From the NCBI GenBank assembly GCA_947561395.2, contig OX387193.1:33368255-33432254 (forward strand): a stretch of DNA of 64,000 nucleotides, written 5' to 3'. The DNA is from Buxus sempervirens (taxonomy: Eukaryota > Streptophyta > Magnoliopsida > Buxales > Buxaceae). Numbering within the stretch: position 1 is the first letter of the stretch; every line of letters begins with the position of its first letter. Of this stretch, positions 44,470-55,219 are shown piece by piece. The notes under the pieces are model-generated. The model had not been told where the DNA came from, did no database searches, and saw only the letters and a list, made by a program, of their open reading frames with translations. The translations under genes and the position numbers were made by a program.

Positions 44470-44823
44470 CACTACCTCTTTGGTGCACAATTTGTGATAT
44501 ACTCAGATCACAAAAGCCTAAGGTATATCTTTTCCCAAAGAGACTTGAATATGAGGGAAAGAAGATGGTTAGACCTTTTGAAGGATTATCGATTTGATAT
44601 TCAGTATCACCCGGGGAAAGCTAACGTGGTAGTTGATGCACTGAGTCGCAGTGGAGTGTCAGATGAGTCCATTGCCACCCTAGCATCATTTATGGCTAGC
44701 CAATTCAGTCTTGTGGCTACAGTTAGAGATTGGCCTGGAGAGTTCCGACTCTTTAGTCAGGGGGTGAGTATGGCTTGTATGCAAATAGAGCCGGATCTTG
44801 TACGTAGAATCAGAGAGAGGTAG
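44470..44823 (+). pseudogene. Tekay-like RNase H
   Basis: Continues in frame after the double stop. VIYSDHKSLRYIFSQRDLNM and LKDYRFDIQYHPGKANVVVD, then ALSR, are the C-terminal RNase H hallmarks with the last catalytic Asp in DALS. The N-terminal half of the domain, with [15 protein letters not shown], is at the end of the preceding segment. The TAG at 44821-44823 closes this piece. Confidence 0.85.
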
Positions 44824-46314
44824 TTATCAGATCTTGAATTGTAGAAAACCAGAGAATTGATGAGCAGAGGTTTAGAGAAGGCCAAGGACTTCAGTGTCAG
44901 TGATGGCATCTTAAGATTTAGGGGTAGAATCTGTGTACCCAATGATGATGATATCAAGATGGTGATTCTAGAAGAAGGGCACAGATCATGATATGTTGTA
45001 CACCCTAGAAGTACCCAAATGTACAAAAACCTTAGAGATATTTATTGGTGGTCTGGGATGAAAAAAGAAATTACTGAGTTTGTATCGAATTGTTTAGTGT
45101 GTCAGCAAGTGAAGGCTGAGCACAAGAGGCCACCTGGGTTATTGCAACCGCTTCCTATCCCTGAATGGAAGTGGAAGCATATAACCATGAACTTTGTTTT
45201 AGGTTTGCCTAGGACAGTGAAGTAGCAAGATTCCATTTGGGTTATTGTAGATAAACTGACTAAGTCTGCTCACTTCCTACCTGTTCGGAAGGATCAACTT
45301 CTACGATCACTTGCCGAGCTGTACAAACGTAAAATTATCAGGTTGCATGGTATACAAGTATCTATTGTATCTGACCGCGATCTACGGTTCACTTCTAAGT
45401 TTTGGGATAGTCTGCATGAGGCCTTGGGAACTCAATTGAAGTTCAGTACTAGTTTCCATCCACAAACAGATGGGCAGTCTGAGCGTACGATTCAGACCTT
45501 AGAAGACATGCTAAGACATTGCGTATTAGACTTTGGAGGTCATTGGAGTAAATATTTAGACTTGGTAGAATTTGCCTACAATAACAGTTACCAAGCAAGC
45601 ATCAAGATGGCTCCATTTGAAGCCTTGTACAGGAGGACTCGTAGATCCCCGTTGTGTTGGGAAGAAGTAGGTAAAAGGAAATACTTGGGACCACAGATCA
45701 TTCAAGACAGTGTAGATAAGGTGAATTTGATCAAGAAGCATCTGAAAACAGGTCAAAGTAGACAAAAGAGCTACGCTGATGTAAGAAGGCGAGAATTGAA
45801 GTTTGAAGTAGGGGATATGGTGTTCTTGAAGGTATCTCCCTACCATGGCATAGTGAGGTTCAGTAAGCAAGAGAAGCTATCCCCCAGATTCATTGATCCA
45901 TTCCGCATTATTGTGACAGTTGGGCCTGTAGCTTACCGATTGGAGTTACCACCTCAGCTAGCCCGTGTACATGACGTATTCCACGTCTCTATGCCTCGTC
46001 ATTATGTATCGGATCCTAGCCACATCATTGATCTTGAGCCACTGGAAGTTCGTGAGGATGTGACGTTTGAAGAGCGTCCTATTCAAATCCTTGACAGAAG
46101 AGAGCAAGTTTTCCGCACCAAGACTATTCCGTTGGTGAAAGTCTTGTGGCAACACCACAATGTAGAGGAAGCTACATGGGAGAACGAAGCTGAAATGAGA
46201 AAGAAGTACCCTACACTATTTGGTGAATCACAAGGTAAATTTCGAGGACGAAATTTTCTTTTTAGGAGGGTAGAATGTGAATCCCCAGATTTCCATATCA
46301 TTGGCACACCCTAA
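44824..46314 (+). pseudogene. Tekay-like integrase and chromodomain-like C-terminus
   Basis: The zinc-binding N-terminus ends NCLVCQQVKAEHKRPPGLLQ. The core has VSIVSDRDLRFTSKFW and STSFHPQTDGQSERTIQTLE, with DDE residues visible. The C-terminus has VRFSKQEKLSPRFIDPFRI and RVHDVFHVSMPRHYVSDPS. A degenerate chromodomain-like end, VKVLWQHHNVEEATWENEAE, follows. Stops occur at 44842-44844, 44990-44992 and 45223-45225. From 45226 to 46314 the frame is open. The frame runs to TAA 46312-46314, overlapping the 3' LTR. Confidence 0.88.
46263..46275 (+). promoter_or_regulatory. Polypurine tract
   Basis: TAGGAGGGTAGAA lies directly before the 3' LTR start TGTGAATCCCCAG, in the position of the plus-strand primer. 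Confidence 0.6.
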
Positions 46315-46890
46315 ATAGTGAAACTTATTGTGTAAGTGAAGCTGGAGAAGTCGAGACTTGAAGCCAGCCAAATGGCTAAGTCCAGGCTCATCAGTAATGT
46401 GTAAAGGTAAGGTAAGCCTTCCTTCATCTGAGAAATTCCTAAGTGATTGAGCAAATTATTTTATGAAGTGGATAATGACTAAGTGTTAGTATTGTACAAT
46501 AGGTGGAGTGGCAAAGTGGTGATTGTTGGTGTTTGATAGAGGAGGAGGGCACTCTTGGGAATACCATGGAGAAAAGGGAAAATTTTGCTTAAGTGTGGAA
46601 AAAAAAAACAAAAGGAGAAGCCCCATTCATATGAACCACTCTCTCTCTCTCTCTCTCTCTCATTCCTTCTTCATTTCCTTCTCCTTTCCCACTCTCATTT
46701 CTTCTTCATCTTCTCCTCATTCTCTTCCCCTCATTACACTCCTTTTCTTTTTAAATCCATTTGAAGAAAGAGACCCTTGCTAGCAAGCAAAGAAGAGGAA
46801 TACAAAGAAGGATTTTCATTTGAAGTTTTAGCTTGGAGATTTGTGGAGGAACCACCCAAAGAGCCAACGAGGTGCTGTTCGTGGGTTGCA

Positions 46891-49800
46891 TGTAACGCTC
46901 CGGATCCGGGTTACCTAGCGGAACCGTAACTCGTACCCGAGGTGTTAGATAAATAAAGAGAAATTAATTTTTAGTGGTACTTTATCAAACTATTTAAGAT
47001 TTAGTCGGCATAGTTTTGAGTTTTAACTTTTAGTACACCTTTATCAAAATAATTAATTTTTAGTGCCATTTCACTATTACAAATCAACTATTCCAAGAAT
47101 GCCCTTACATCACTTATCCAAATGGCTTGTACAATTCACTCATTCAAGGTACAAGTCATTTTATTACTTGTACAAGTCTAAAATGGCTTGTACAAGTCAA
47201 TTTATTGTTTGTACAAGTCTTGGAAGTAAGTTGTATAAGGGTATTTTTGGAAGAATTTCTCTGTAACAGTGAAATGGCACTAAAAATTAATTATTTTGAT
47301 AAACGTGTATTAAAAGTTAAACTCAAAACTTTGCCGACTAAATCTTAAATAGTTTGATAAAGTACCACTAAAAATTAATTTTCCCATAAATAAACTGCAG
47401 GATCTATATTAGATTGTAAGAAGACATGAAATTGCATTTATTAAAAACAATTCAACAATTTCAGAGCCTACTACCATCCCAATCACCAGTCCAGCATGAT
47501 AAGAAAACAATTACAATTCAATTGTTACTTACTATATCCAGCAATCAACAAATCAAATGAAAATCCCTAGAATCACTCTACAAAGTAATCCTCTCCTCTA
47601 TACTCAGGGAACTCAGCAATTGGCTCAACCCCGCAAAGATCGTCTTCACCAGGATCTGAAAACAAAACAAAACGTGATGAGATACGAATATCCCAGCAAG
47701 TAGCACATGCATGCAATAAAACTATTTATAACAGTTCTAAAAACATGCTTCGATAGTAAATCATGCATCAGTAACGATAACCAACCTTGACGAGTAATCC
47801 AAGAAATCAAACCCAACATATATTCTGATAAAGGAAAATACCGATAATCATTGTATAACAGAAAATCCATAACATGCAATCATCAGAAATAAGTCCACGG
47901 TGGACTCATGAAATAAGACTGCCCTTAACTAGGTAATGTCGATGTCCACTATGCCACCTCCCGGCTTAGGTGCGAAGCTGAGTACACAATCATCGTCTTA
48001 TTGCGGAAGAACCCATCCAGTACAGTGATGAGTTGGCATGTACTAATCTAGTCACAGTCCAAGTACACGATAAAATGAGGGATAGCCGCAGCCAGCCGAG
48101 TACACGATCAGGCCTCACAGAGTACATAATGGAAACGCGTGCGTGAACAACGTATTACAGCTAGCAAGGAAACAATCTATTCCACTACCTAACTCTTAAC
48201 TTGTCAAATGTGGATCCACACCGAGCTATGCCATCAAGACTTGAGCTAAAGCCAAAACAGTAATCTCAATAATCTCAACTTGTTCCAAACTCATACACAT
48301 CATCCGAGTACATGGGGCATCTCTGAGTGCACAGAGGAATCAACATCCCAAGTACATGGGCATCCCCGAGTACACGAAGGTAAAATAATCATCAATTCAT
48401 CAAAAATCACAAAACCATCCTTCAATTACATGGAGAATTCCAAATAATCAGATTTGTCCAAAATAATTTGTTTTAAAGTTCTCTTCCAAAATATTGCATA
48501 AAATCCCCTTTTATAGTCAAAATTTAGTAAAACTGCCAAATCTAGGTTAAACCGGCAAATCCGCATATAGATACCAGAATTTAGTAGTATTATTAAGTTT
48601 AGACTCGAAACACTTATTTTATACTCAAACAGTAACATTTCCCTACGAGTATTACCCTAACTCACTTTCTTTAACATAGACCAATGATATCTTCTACTAA
48701 CACCTCTAACTCCATCTTACGAAAACCCAATCTTTCTACTTTTGGTTAATTGAAGCTATAATGTTATTCTCTAATACATTCCCAAATAACTCAGATGTAA
48801 TCTGAACCTAAAAGAAACCTTCACAATGATCTTTATCTTAACTTCAATGCTCATAGCTCAACTCTCTAAAATTCTGAAAACATACACCGTGCTTATTGGA
48901 TTAAAAACCCATCTTTTATACACTCATTTCAGCATCTATTATTTCACTCCAATCCCCTTTCACCATCTCTAATTTATCTCTTAAGTAATTTTCCCAAAGA
49001 AGTCTTACAAATTAAAAAGTATAAGTGCTGGACAGATTCCAGAACTCATAAGAACACTCCACTTATTAACCTGAACATTTTGCTGATTTTTAAACTTTAA
49101 TACCTGAAATATATTCTCAAATCCAGCCTCTCTTATTTCCCAACAGTCCTTAATAACGCCTGGTTAACTCCTTAAATATTCCTCACCAATGGAACTTAAA
49201 ACAAACATGAAAGTTCTAGGAAAGAGCTGGGCGTGAACCACAGCAACACTTGGCATCCACACAATTTCTCTGATTTCAGAATCTATAACTTCAAATGATC
49301 TTCCAATTCAGCTCATCTAATCATGCATAACCTTGATGCAACTCCTAATTAAGTCCCATAAGAAAAACCCCTAACTGTATTTTAATATTAATCACAAAAA
49401 CTAAGATGAATGAGCTGGTGCCAACCTCTAGAGAGGTAGGCGCCACTCAGCAGATGGTCCATTTCTTCATTAACCCAACTTCCTACTAACTTATGCAATA
49501 AATCAACTAATAACCCTCTTATATTATCGATAACAATTGATTAAATCATCTAAACTAACAACTTTAACTTAACAATAGAACTTACTGTCTTTACTACAAC
49601 AGCCGCAACTGGCTGAGTAATATATAGCTGGCGCTAACCCCTGGGAGGGTTGGCGCCAAATAGCCACACTTGGCGCCAGCACCTATTTTAACAACCTCCA
49701 GTTCGAATGATCAAATTCGTATAGAACTGAACTAAAATTAATATTTCCATGATAATCTTAACCCTTCAAATAGCACATTTATCCTTATTTGGATTTAATT

Positions 49801-50816
49801 GAATCATTAACAATTAACCTAATAACCTAGCCGCTAGCTCCCATCTTCAAACACAAATCAACAAGAACATTCCCAGGTACTACTACATATAGATAACTTG
49901 ATCAAATTTTCTTAACTTAGCACCTTCAGCAGATCAAAACTCTTCTAATGAACCAGAAATCATACTATGAATTTAATTGAAACCATTTTAACTACTACTC
50001 AAAGTTAGGCACTAGAAATCTGTAGAACAAAGGTTCGAATGATCTCTAGCTCAAAACCAAATCTAATTTCACATTAAACATCTAAAACAAGTTAGTTTAT
50101 GCTACTTACCTGATTGAAAGCTAACCACCAATTAGCACCTCTTAATTCCTCCCGAATTCTCCTAAAATTTTCTTCCTTGATTGAATTCACGAACAGATCA
50201 TGAACATGCCTCTGCAGAAATCCAGATCTTGGTCAAATCTACTTAGATCTGCACTTCTTTTGATAACATTCAACTAGACATCACCTAATCAACTAATCCT
50301 TACCTAAGATTCAGATTGAATCACTGAATTCGCAGCTCCAGAACAGATCTGAGTGCTGTTGCCAAGAGCACTTCAACTCTCTCAAACAGAGAATTAAATG
50401 CCACCAGATAATCTCTCTGATCACCTCTAATCCACCAACCTAATTCTCCAACCCTAGATCACCACTTCCCCTCTCTCAGATCTCAGTTCGATTGTTCAAG
50501 TGCCAAAATGAACCAACGACCGAAACCTCTTCATATTTATAGTTGCCGCCTTCAGGCAACACAAATCACATTCCGCCGCTACGCCACTCCACAGAAAACC
50601 CTATACCAGCAACCTAATTTAATTTATATCACCCATTTGCCACATCATTAAACCAATTTAAATCTCCCAAATAATATTAATTAATTTTCCTCACCTTTAT
50701 TAAATAGAATTTCCAAGCTGGTTCAACCAATAACTTCGATCGAACCCTTCTGATCTCCAATTTGCAAAATTTTCACCAATTAGCCTTAACTAATTTCTAA
50801 AATTAGGGATTTTTCA
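46891..50816 (-). mobile_element. Solo LTR, minus orientation, nested in the Tekay-like 3' LTR
   Basis: In plus coordinates it starts TGTAACGCTCCGGATCCGGG and ends TTAGGGATTTTTCA, with target duplication TTGCA at 46886-46890 and 50817-50821. Read on the minus strand it starts TGAAAAATCCCTAATTTTAG and ends GGAGCGTTACA, the pattern shared with the other long LTRs here. It is about 3.5 kb without the MITE at 46958-47385 and has no coding. The family resembles the LTRs at 36049 and 55220. Confidence 0.85.
46958..47385. mobile_element. MULE-type MITE with about 130-bp TIRs and 9-bp target duplication
   Basis: The left arm GAGAAATTAATTTTTAGTGG and the reverse-read right arm GGGAAAATTAATTTTTAGTGG begin inverted repeats. 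They run through TTATCAAACTATTTAAGATT and GTGCCATTTCACT for roughly 130 bases at very high identity. The 9-bp target duplication ATAAATAAA at 46949-46957 and 47386-47394 is perfect. Long TIRs plus a 9-bp duplication are typical of Mutator-like elements. The centre repeats TGTACAAGTC words and has no transposase. Confidence 0.85.
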
Positions 50817-51147
50817 TTGCAATAGGAGCTAGGGAGCTTGCTTGATCGATTGCAAGAGGTAAGTAACACCACCCAAAACCTATGTTTTCGTTTAGCCATT
50901 TTCATGTTCAACATGTGGAAGTTAGGGTTTGAATGTGAATTTGATTTCCTAGGCAAATAAGAGAGATTTTTGTTGGGGGTTTTGTAGGAATTAGGTAACC
51001 ACACATGCTAGGACCAATTTAGAGCCTATGAATCATATGAAATAGTGAGAATCGAAAACCCTAGAAAAATCACGAAAATCGGATTTCTCGCAACCTGTAG
51101 AAGTTCTAGGCGCTCGAACCGTCGCTCGAGTGCGACTTGGGGAGGCC

Positions 51148-51440
51148 TTGGTGGGTAGTGTATACGGTTCACTTCAATTGGGGGTAGTGAACCATTGTTC
51201 ACCTCAATTTGGGGGTAGTGAACTAGCATCTTCCACAACAGTGAGTATTGGTGGGTAGTGTGGGTGGTTCACCTTAATTGGGGGTAGTGAACCATTGTTC
51301 ACCTCAATTTTGGGGTAGTGAACTAGCCCCTCCACAACAGTAAGTCTTGGTGGGTAGTGTATGCGGTTCATCTCAGTTGGGGGTAGTGGACCATTGTTCA
51401 CCCTAACTTGGAGATAGAGAACTAGCATCCTTCACACAAG
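51148..51440 (+). repeat. Three-unit tandem repeat, about 100 bp, in LTR
   Basis: Units begin TTGGTGGGTAGTGTATACGG at 51148, TTGGTGGGTAGTGTGGGTGG at 51248 and TTGGTGGGTAGTGTATGCGG at 51347. Each has GGGGGTAGTG and CATTGTTCACC inside. A related two-unit array is at 58500-58700. Confidence 0.85.
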
Positions 51441-52093
51441 CTTGGAAATCTGAGATGTCTAATATAATGAACAATGAATATGACTGTTATGAATAAATGA
51501 TCTGTACACCTACGCACATGTATGCACTTATTGTATGACACTAAGTTGCTGTTGTTTTCGCAATATTTCAACTAACCACATGTCATGGTTTCATCGAATG
51601 ATATGTGTATAAACTGCGTTTTCACCGAGCATGCACGTGTTGCTTACTGAGACATTTGTCTCACAGTTGCTTTACCATCTTATTTTCAGATCTGTTGACA
51701 TCCGGTGTGAAGGACCGGACAGGGGATAGAGGCAAAGAAAAGGCTATTGGGTACAGAGAGGAAGACTACTATAAGTCTATTTAGGATTTGATCTCTATTG
51801 TACATGTTAGTTGTATTTTGGACATGTAACCTTTATAACTGAGCGGAGTGTCACCCACCATTTTGTATAACCATAGTAATTTTGTAAAGAACTTTGTAGT
51901 CTACGTGACTTGTTAGATTTCTTTTATACAAATACACACTTGATACGCACAAGCATGAACTATATATCACTTCCACCTGTCTTAGGAAAAAAGTTTTAAA
52001 TTATCTGCATTTTATTAGGTCGAAAGACCAACCAGTCACGGCCAGGGATAGGGGGATGCCTTGGTGAGGCATACCTGGTTTAGGGGTGTGACA

Positions 52094-53376
52094 TTTGCTC
52101 TATCATTCAAAATCTTAAACAAGCAAGCAATGGCCAATTAATTGAAAGAATAAAATCCGAAATCATCGAATTTAATCAACAAAGAATGTATCACAATTTT
52201 ATATGCAAATTAAAATCCAAAATCTAATGATTACATCCAAATCCTAGAATAAGAAAACTAGCAACTCATATATAACAAAACAATCCAATAACCATCAAAA
52301 TACAAATCCAACATCAAAATTCTACAATCAAATATCAAAGAAACAATTAAAAATAAGAAGATAAAAAACTATTGTCTATAGAAGCCGATCCTTACTACAG
52401 AAATCGCCCCTCTTCTTGCTTCTCCCAAATCCTTGTACACAAGTCTCTTGTTTTTCTCCCCAGTCCAATCCCAAGCCAAAAACGTGTATCCTTCTTTCTA
52501 GTCTCTTTTAAAACTTTCTTTCCATCAGTTTAAATCTCCCAATCAAAGCACTTTCTATTTTTCTTCTCTTGAAATCTACTAAATTAGAAAGTTTCTTGAT
52601 GCAGTTTGCAACTAAATTTAGAGCACATAAACAACCTCAATTGGAGTGGACCCTTCATGATAGTTTTAAGAAAACTTCTTAGCTTTCCAAAACACATAAC
52701 CTGCTAACTTTCAAGCTCTACAACTCCAGACAAGAGCCAAATACCAAAACGGGCCTGGGCTGCAATTGTTTTCTGGGCAGATTCGGACCTCTCTGTTCTT
52801 GCTAATTTTTGGCATTCAAGATGGTGGAACTGGGTCTTAAGCTCTTCACAAAAATTGTAGGTCTTGGTCTTAGCTTTCCAACAAGCTAAAGAAAATCTAA
52901 AACCGAGGCTTGTAGCTCCAGTTATAGTCAAATACTGAGCAATACTCTGTATTGACTGGGTCAACCCAACTGAGTTTTTGCTCATAGCACTAACTTGAAT
53001 TCAACATTTTTCCTTAACCCAAATTTAACTTGAATCATTAGTTAAAGACCTGTAAAATGCCAAGAATTCCCATAAATTAAATAAATATAAAAGTCACAAA
53101 ATTCTAATTAAATGTCCTAAGAAAACACTATAAAATCACAAAATATGACTAAGAAAATATGTTAAATCATTTCCCACATTAGTTAACTACAAATTACCTG
53201 GTGCAATTGAGTAAAGGTGAGTTCTTGTGAATTTGAATAAATATCTGGCATGGCAGGATTATGTACCTAGAAGAAGGTTGAAATTTGTGGATATGATCTT
53301 TGTGGATGAGCATATGAATCTTGTAAAATGCATAAAAAAAGGGTACATGTATTAATAGAACTTAAAACTCATAAAA
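52094..53376. repeat. Host repetitive DNA 3' of the Tekay-like element
   Basis: Starts with the TTTGC duplication. About 370 bp (52122-52488) is nearly identical to a segment inside the Tekay-like 5' LTR (40598-40970). The rest includes GTAGGTCTTGGTCTTAGCTT and AGCTTTCCAACAAGCTAAAG, words common in plant LTR elements. No coding seen. Confidence 0.5.
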
Positions 53377-54286
53377 TGTAATGCCCCGAACCCGGGTCTA
53401 TGCAAAACTAGCACCAAACCCGAATCCGAAGTGCTACCAGGCCCAAAGCTACTAATTACCAGACATTTAAATGCAAAGAATTCCATTAATTATCAGAGTG
53501 CGGAGAGATAAAACATTAAATTCATCAATAAGCGTGGCTAAAGATAATCATCAAACTAAACTTATCAATATAAAATCATAAATCTAATAAATGGGTTTTC
53601 TAACACACTTTCTCTCATAATCAATTAAATCATAAATTATCCATCAAGGTACATCTATATCAACCTCTAAAAGAAAAACTAAACAAGATAAGAATGATCC
53701 TCAGCACATAAATCTGCAACTCCCCCTGTGACAACCCCAAGGACGCTCTCACTCGAAACTGTTGAAAACAAAATACGGATGAGATACGAATATCTCAGTA
53801 GGTAACACTATGCATGAAAGAAAAAGATTTTATATATAAGGAAAATAACAATGATATCATGTTCGACAAGAAAAGTGAGTAATTACGGTTAATAAGATAA
53901 ACGAGTAATCACCATACAAAACCAACATTAAATCAATGCTCAAAAAGGATAGTTTATTATATAAATTCATTTCAAACAAAAGGACAATGTAATATAAATC
54001 ACATCTAAAGGGTTTTCCAATTCACTGCAAGTATTGTCTTCCTAAAATAATTCTACATTTTATTCATGTCTCATTAATATTCTATTTTTGAGTCATTCTA
54101 ATCAAGTCACAGCTAAACCGTTTAATCAAACTCTTTTTATTTAAATGAAATCATATCATTCATAATTAATAGTCAATCTCACAATCCGATAGTAACATTC
54201 TCCCATGTAGGATGCAATCACATAGTAATCACATCTCCCCTACATGAGGTCTCTCCCGTAGGAGTTAACACATCTCATTCGCAGGT
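53377..54286 (-). mobile_element. LTR fragment, minus orientation, cut by another LTR
   Basis: In plus coordinates starts TGTAATGCCCCGAACCCGGG, the reverse of the family's LTR 3' end. It contains the reverse of the GATGTGATTGCATCC / GGGGAGATG repeat found at 57010-57560. It stops at 54286, where a plus-strand LTR starts. The rest presumably lies beyond the window's right edge. Confidence 0.65.
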
Positions 54287-55219
54287 TGTAAGATCCTGGA
54301 TTTTTAAGTAATTTTAATTAAGAGAAAATAGAGATTAAAGGATTTAATTAGAGTAATTAAATCAAATTTTATAAGAAGCAATTGGTTTGGTTTGGTTGGG
54401 TTGATTTATTTTAAGAGGACTAGTTTGGTTTGTTGGGTTATTGGTTTACCGGTTTAAGAGGGTTATAAAAGGTATGATAAAAGAACCCAAACCAAGGGTT
54501 CTATTTTGTTCAGTAGTTGGTGAGAAGGAAAGAAAACACAGAGGGGAGGAGAGGAAGAAGGAGAAGAAGCGAAGAAGAAATGGGAGGTTCTAGCTTTGGA
54601 TTCGCACGTCACCAGGTAAGTAGCACCCTTCCTACTTGCTGTTTGCAAAGAACTCGTAGTTTAAACGAGAAATATACTTTCATTTGATTTTATGAGTTTT
54701 CTTGGGTATTCATCATTTGATTTGCGTAAATCAAGTTGTAAATGGTTAGATTTTTATTCTTGGGTGTTCTTTGATGATTTTCGAGCTTTAAATTGCAGTA
54801 AATTTGAAGTCTAGAGTTTAATTTCCAGATTTGGGCATTTGAAAAACATCCTCAGATCTGTCATGATTTATAGGTTAAATTGTTATAGAATCATTTAGAA
54901 AGTATTCCTTAATGATTCAGAAGTTATTCCCAAAGTTTTAGAATAATCCAATTAGGTTTTGGTAGTAAACTTCAGAAAAACTCCAAAAATCGCGGCTGTT
55001 CGTAACCTGATTTTCGCCTTGAAAATAAGCCTAGTGCCTAAAGTGCAACTTGAGCACCCCTTTGGGCACCCAGCCAATTTTGAACTTGAAAATCCAACTC
55101 CTTTTTTTTTTATCCTGGCGCCCGAAGTACGGCTCGAGCGCCCCTTTGAGTGCTCAGCCTGTCTCCTTTACCCGAAAGTCAAAATTCCAGACAAAACGAG
55201 CGCTCGACAGGCGGCTCGT

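Larger units (their letters stand above)
39464..52093 (+). mobile_element. Tekay/Del-like Ty3/gypsy chromovirus, degenerate, with nested insertions
   Basis: A full-length structure with two LTRs, a primer site, gag with zinc knuckle, protease, RT, RNase H, integrase and a chromodomain-like C-terminus, all on the plus strand. The approximate target duplication is TTTGA (39459-39463) versus TTTGC (52094-52098). The shared LTR parts differ by very roughly 6 percent, so it is older than the Reina-like element. The 3' LTR was later invaded by a solo LTR (46891-50816). Long LTRs and domain sequence favour the Tekay clade. Many nonsense codons and both RT catalytic Asp changes make it inactive. Confidence 0.88.
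46276..52093 (+). repeat. 3' LTR of Tekay-like element, split by a solo LTR
   Basis: Left part 46276-46890 and right part 50822-52093, about 1.89 kb in all. It ends GGTTTAGGGGTGTGACA. The right part keeps a tail that the 5' LTR lacks, including a three-unit 100-bp tandem repeat (51148-51440) and a segment with TAGTTGTATTTTGGACATGT. Confidence 0.85.

Noticed and set aside
51148..51440. CRISPR-like or satellite array
   Set aside because: Only three diverged 100-bp units without unique spacers, located inside a retrotransposon LTR.
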